Shown here: one piece after another, positions 12,693 to 14,406 of the stretch
Position numbering within the stretch: the first letter of the stretch is position 1
Layout of the letters: every line of letters starts with the position of its first letter
Source of the DNA: Pseudomonadota bacterium
GTDB lineage: Bacteria > Pseudomonadota > Alphaproteobacteria > Rhizobiales > Xanthobacteraceae
Assembly (NCBI GenBank): GCA_023414975.1
Contig: JAEZMI010000358.1
Span: 1-14,406, forward strand
Direction of reading: 5' to 3'
Length of the DNA: 14,406 nt
The notes under the pieces: model-generated
The model's database searches: none
What the model was told of the DNA's origin: nothing
Seen by the model: only the letters and a program-made list of their open reading frames with translations
Position numbers and translations under genes: made by a program

Positions 12693-13250
12693 CTAGCCGG
12701 CCGCGCGCTGCCCGGCGAACTGCCCGCCATAGCCGCGCTGGGGGACGCCCAGCGTCTGCTCCAGGATGAGCTGGCACACCTTCATGCCGGTGCGCAGGCG
12801 GATGGGGCGCGGGCCCAGATTGATGATCTCGAGCTGGATGCGGCCGGTCGATCCGGCGTGGATGGTCGGTGCAGTCAGGTGGACGATCAGGCCGATGCGT
12901 GCAAGCGAGCTCTTGCCCTCGACGCGGGCGGCGAGCCGCGCCCCGGCGCCGAGGTCCACCCGCTCCAGCGTCCAGCCCAGCACCAGCCGGCCGGGATCGA
13001 GCACGAAGCCCGCCTCTCCGATCTCGATGTCGTCCGCCATCCGGGTGATCGCCTCGCGGAAACTGTAGCCCGGCCCGGCGGGGTCGATCACCGGATCCTC
13101 GTCCGGCGCCGGCTGGCGGTAGAGGGTGAGGCGGCTGTCGAGCCGCAGGTCCACGCCGTTGGGCGCGTAGAAATCCGCCGGCGGTGGCGGGTCGATGCTC
13201 AGCGTGCCGCCGGCGAGGGCATCGAGAATGTCGCGGTCGGTCAGAATCAC
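12693..13250 (-). CDS. dcd: dCTP deaminase
   Basis: A 185-residue enzyme that deaminates dCTP to dUTP in the pyrimidine deoxynucleotide route to dTTP. The catalytic region is intact: KSSLARIGL with Ser114 and Arg118, then Glu141 in IHAGSTGRIQLEI. The Arg118-Glu141 spacing of 23 equals that of the E. coli enzyme (Arg115, Glu138). NGVDLRL at 31-37 and the C-terminal QRGYGGQF lid segment are also typical. Homotrimer formation is expected from the family. The start is a GTG at 13250, supported by AGGAAGG 6 bases upstream and by the family N-terminus ILTDRDILDAL directly after it. Much longer in-frame starts add Pro/Arg-rich junk. Length is slightly below E. coli Dcd (193). It stands alone, convergent with the DUF6481 gene. 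Confidence 0.95.
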   Translation of the reverse strand: MILTDRDILDALAGGTLSIDPPPPADFYAPNGVDLRLDSRLTLYRQPAPDEDPVIDPAGPGYSFREAITRMADDIEIGEAGFVLDPGRLVLGWTLERVDLGAGARLAARVEGKSSLARIGLIVHLTAPTIHAGSTGRIQLEIINLGPRPIRLRTGMKVCQLILEQTLGVPQRGYGGQFAGQRAAG

Positions 13251-13531
13251 GGTGTGCCTTCCTGCTGCGCGGCGCCAGCGAATCGGTAGCATGCTTCGCG
13301 GAGCGGGCAAACGCGGCGGGCCCCTACCGGGTTCCGGCCCGCCCTTCCGCAAGGCTGGCGTGCGACCCGGCCCTTCAAACAACCGATCGGTGCATGCTCC
13401 AAGGCGGGCCGGCAAGATTTATGTGCGTTATTGCAAGCGCGCCCCCTTGAGTTCGCCGGTCGCGGCCTCGATCTTGCTGGCGATCCGCATCCCATACCGG
13501 CGGCCCCGTGCCGCCCAAGGAGTGAGTTTAC
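13251..13531. other. Intergenic region between dcd and FMN reductase genes
   Basis: No convincing gene is visible in these 281 bases. It must hold the divergent promoters of dcd and the reductase, but I see no -35/-10 pair that I trust. One 8-bp inverted repeat, GGCGGGCC/GGCCCGCC with a 13-base loop (13315-13343), has no T-run and is not a terminator. Confidence 0.5.
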
Positions 13532-14107
13532 ATGACCGACCGTCCGAAGATCCTCGGCATTTCCGGCAGCCTGCGCGCCGGCTCCTTCTCCACCGCCGTT
13601 CTGGAGGCGCTGAAGGCCGCGCTCGCCGACAAGGCGGAGCTGACCGTTTTCCGGCTCAACGGCGTGGAGATGTACAACCAGGATGAGGACACCGAGACCC
13701 CGCCGCCCCACGCGGCGGCGCTGCGGGCGGCCATTGCGGCCTCTGACGGCGTCATCCTCGCCTCGCCGGAGTATAATTACGGCACGTCCGGCGCGTTGAA
13801 GAACGCCATCGACTGGGGCTCGCGCCCCTATGGCAAGGGCGCGCTGCGCGGCAAGCCGGCGCTCGTGCTCACCTCCTCGCCCGGCTCCACCGGCGGCATC
13901 CGCGCCCAGGCGCAGGTGCGCGAGACGCTGAGCGCCGCCGGCTGCCGGGTGATCGACTATCCCCACCTCGCCATTCCCAACGTCGCGGAGAAGGTGAAGG
14001 ACGGGGCGTTCGCGGACGAGAAGACCAAGGGCTTCGTGCTCGGCGGCGTCGACGCGCTGCTCAAGGAGATCACGCTCCTCGCCCACGCCAAGACGCACGG
14101 GATCTGA
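13532..14107 (+). CDS. NADPH-dependent FMN reductase (chromate/quinone reductase type)
   Basis: A 191-residue flavodoxin-like reductase of the NADPH-dependent FMN reductase family (ChrR/YieF/azoreductase-like). The FMN phosphate loop GISGSLRAGSFS (residues 9-20) and the isoalloxazine segment SPEYNYGTSGALKNAIDW (78-95) are intact. The enzyme transfers hydride from NAD(P)H to FMN and on to quinones, chromate or azo dyes in relatives; the physiological acceptor here is unknown. It is cytoplasmic, usually a dimer or tetramer. The ATG at 13532 has AAGGAG 9 bases upstream, and the Rossmann-like beta strand begins at residue 6. A hairpin 17 bases after the stop probably ends the transcript. It appears monocistronic. 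Length is normal for the family, and no key residue is missing. Confidence 0.93.
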   Translation: MTDRPKILGISGSLRAGSFSTAVLEALKAALADKAELTVFRLNGVEMYNQDEDTETPPPHAAALRAAIAASDGVILASPEYNYGTSGALKNAIDWGSRPYGKGALRGKPALVLTSSPGSTGGIRAQAQVRETLSAAGCRVIDYPHLAIPNVAEKVKDGAFADEKTKGFVLGGVDALLKEITLLAHAKTHGI

Positions 14108-14124
14108 GCCGGGGCGCGGGCGTC

Positions 14125-14147
14125 ATGGCCGGGCGGGTCCCGGCCAT
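14125..14147 (+). terminator. Hairpin after the FMN reductase gene
   Basis: ATGGCCGGG and CCCGGCCAT make a perfect 9-bp stem with a CGGGT loop, 17 bases past the stop. Only a short TTC follows rather than a T-run, so it is a weak intrinsic or Rho-assisted terminator. Confidence 0.55.
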
Positions 14148-14203
14148 TCACGACGTCGGCTCAGGGGCGTAAAGACAAAAAGCATGTTCTAGGAAAATTG
14201 TCC

Positions 14204-14232
14204 TTGACAGCGTAACGCTGCCGGGGTAGCTT
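14204..14232 (+). promoter_or_regulatory. Promoter TTGACA-N17-TAGCTT of the candidate sRNA
   Basis: A perfect -35 (14204-14209), an exact 17-base spacer and TAGCTT as -10 (14227-14232) follow an A-rich stretch (14171-14198). The predicted start is at about 14239. This is the clearest promoter in the window. Confidence 0.75.
14208..14220. promoter_or_regulatory. Perfect palindrome CAGCG-TAA-CGCTG inside the promoter
   Basis: A 13-bp inverted repeat lies across the end of the -35 and the spacer, where a repressor would block RNA polymerase. TGTC-CTT-GACA (14199-14209) overlaps the -35 as a second short palindrome. The regulator is unknown. Confidence 0.5.
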
Positions 14233-14238
14233 TCGGTC

Positions 14239-14350
14239 ATGCTCCACAAGTGCGTCGCGAGGCGGCCGCACCGGCCGCTCCCTTGGCGGGCGCGGCGGCG
14301 CGGTGCTCCTACACGTCATCCCGGATAGCCGGCCCTCGGGCCGGCTTTTT
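14239..14350 (+). ncRNA. Candidate small RNA (about 112 nt)
   Basis: A transcript unit bounded by a near-consensus promoter and a strong intrinsic terminator, with no convincing protein gene inside. From the predicted start at 14239 there is a short unpaired 5' segment, a perfect hairpin GCGGCCG-CAC-CGGCCGC (14262-14278), a second open segment and the terminator stem. GCTCC occurs three times (14241, 14277, 14305), each complementary to the GGAG of ribosome binding sites. That is the layout of trans-acting alphaproteobacterial sRNAs with anti-Shine-Dalgarno motifs. An ORF of 29 codons (14239-14328, MLHKCVARRPHRPLP...) starts exactly at the predicted 5' end and stops in the terminator, so a leaderless peptide or an attenuator of a gene beyond the window are alternatives. 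I do not recognise a named RNA family. Confidence 0.6.
14327..14350 (+). terminator. Intrinsic terminator of the candidate sRNA
   Basis: AGCCGGCCC and GGGCCGGCT form a 9-bp GC-rich stem with a tight TC turn (or a CTCG tetraloop with a 7-bp core), directly followed by a run of five T (14346-14350). It is the only textbook Rho-independent terminator in the window. Confidence 0.85.
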
Positions 14351-14406
14351 CATGCCCGAACGTCCCCGCCGCCGATCGGGCGGCCCCCCAATCCCCACCC
14401 CCAGGA

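Noticed and set aside
13315..13343. 8-bp GC-rich inverted repeat GGCGGGCC/GGCCCGCC as a terminator
   Set aside because: No T-run on either strand, and it lies upstream of both flanking genes' starts; likely chance in GC-rich DNA.
13251..13415. N-terminal extension of dCTP deaminase
   Set aside because: Adds 55 Pro/Arg-rich residues outside the family; the GTG at 13250 has AGGAAGG 6 bases upstream.
14184..14200. Alphaproteobacterial LexA box (GTTC-N7-GTTC)
   Set aside because: Only one GTTC half-site is present; the base run seven positions later is ATTG.

Overview
The window is high-GC DNA from an alphaproteobacterium, most likely order Hyphomicrobiales (Rhizobiales). A Xanthobacteraceae-like genome (Ancylobacter/Starkeya/Xanthobacter type) is my best guess. 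This rests on the gene families (DUF1491, DUF2336, the split DUF1254/DUF1214 pair, DUF6481), a CtrA-like box, and promoters of the form TTGACA-N16/17-TAGCTT. It reads as chromosomal. I see no insertion sequence, prophage, CRISPR array, tRNA or rRNA.

Layout from left to right. Bases 1-717 hold the 3' end of a peptidoglycan-binding protein gene and a DUF1491 gene on the plus strand. They converge with a minus-strand DUF2336 gene. A divergent intergenic region with a CtrA-like box separates the DUF2336 gene from a 58-codon small ORF. On the minus strand follow a DUF1214-DUF1254 pair overlapping by ATGA and, upstream of it, a class A penicillin-binding protein (PBP1A type). From 5871 the plus strand carries a compact cluster: an XRE-cupin regulator, a PYROXD2/phytoene-desaturase-like FAD oxidoreductase and a YcgN/UPF0260 cysteine-cluster protein. 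It converges with a minus-strand FMN-dependent alpha-hydroxy acid oxidase, which is divergent from a FadR-type GntR regulator, presumably its regulator. The gntR 3' end overlaps a convergent EamA-type transporter gene by 29 bp. Then come a DUF6481 coiled-coil protein (+), dCTP deaminase (-) and an NADPH-dependent FMN reductase (+).

The most interesting non-coding item is at the right end (14204-14350): a near-consensus promoter with a perfect 13-bp palindrome in its spacer, about 110 nt of structured sequence with three GCTCC motifs, and a textbook intrinsic terminator. It looks like an unannotated small RNA gene. A second unexplained signal is a 17-bp AT-rich inverted-repeat motif, GGTMA-N7-TTACC with an A-rich spacer, present four times and only between genes: three copies lie at gene-convergence points and one in the gntR/oxidase promoter region. 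A third is a minus-strand promoter about 160 nt upstream of the EamA gene, implying a long, partly structured leader.

Apart from the two-gene and three-gene clusters the genes are independent housekeeping or accessory functions. I see no complete defence or mobile system.
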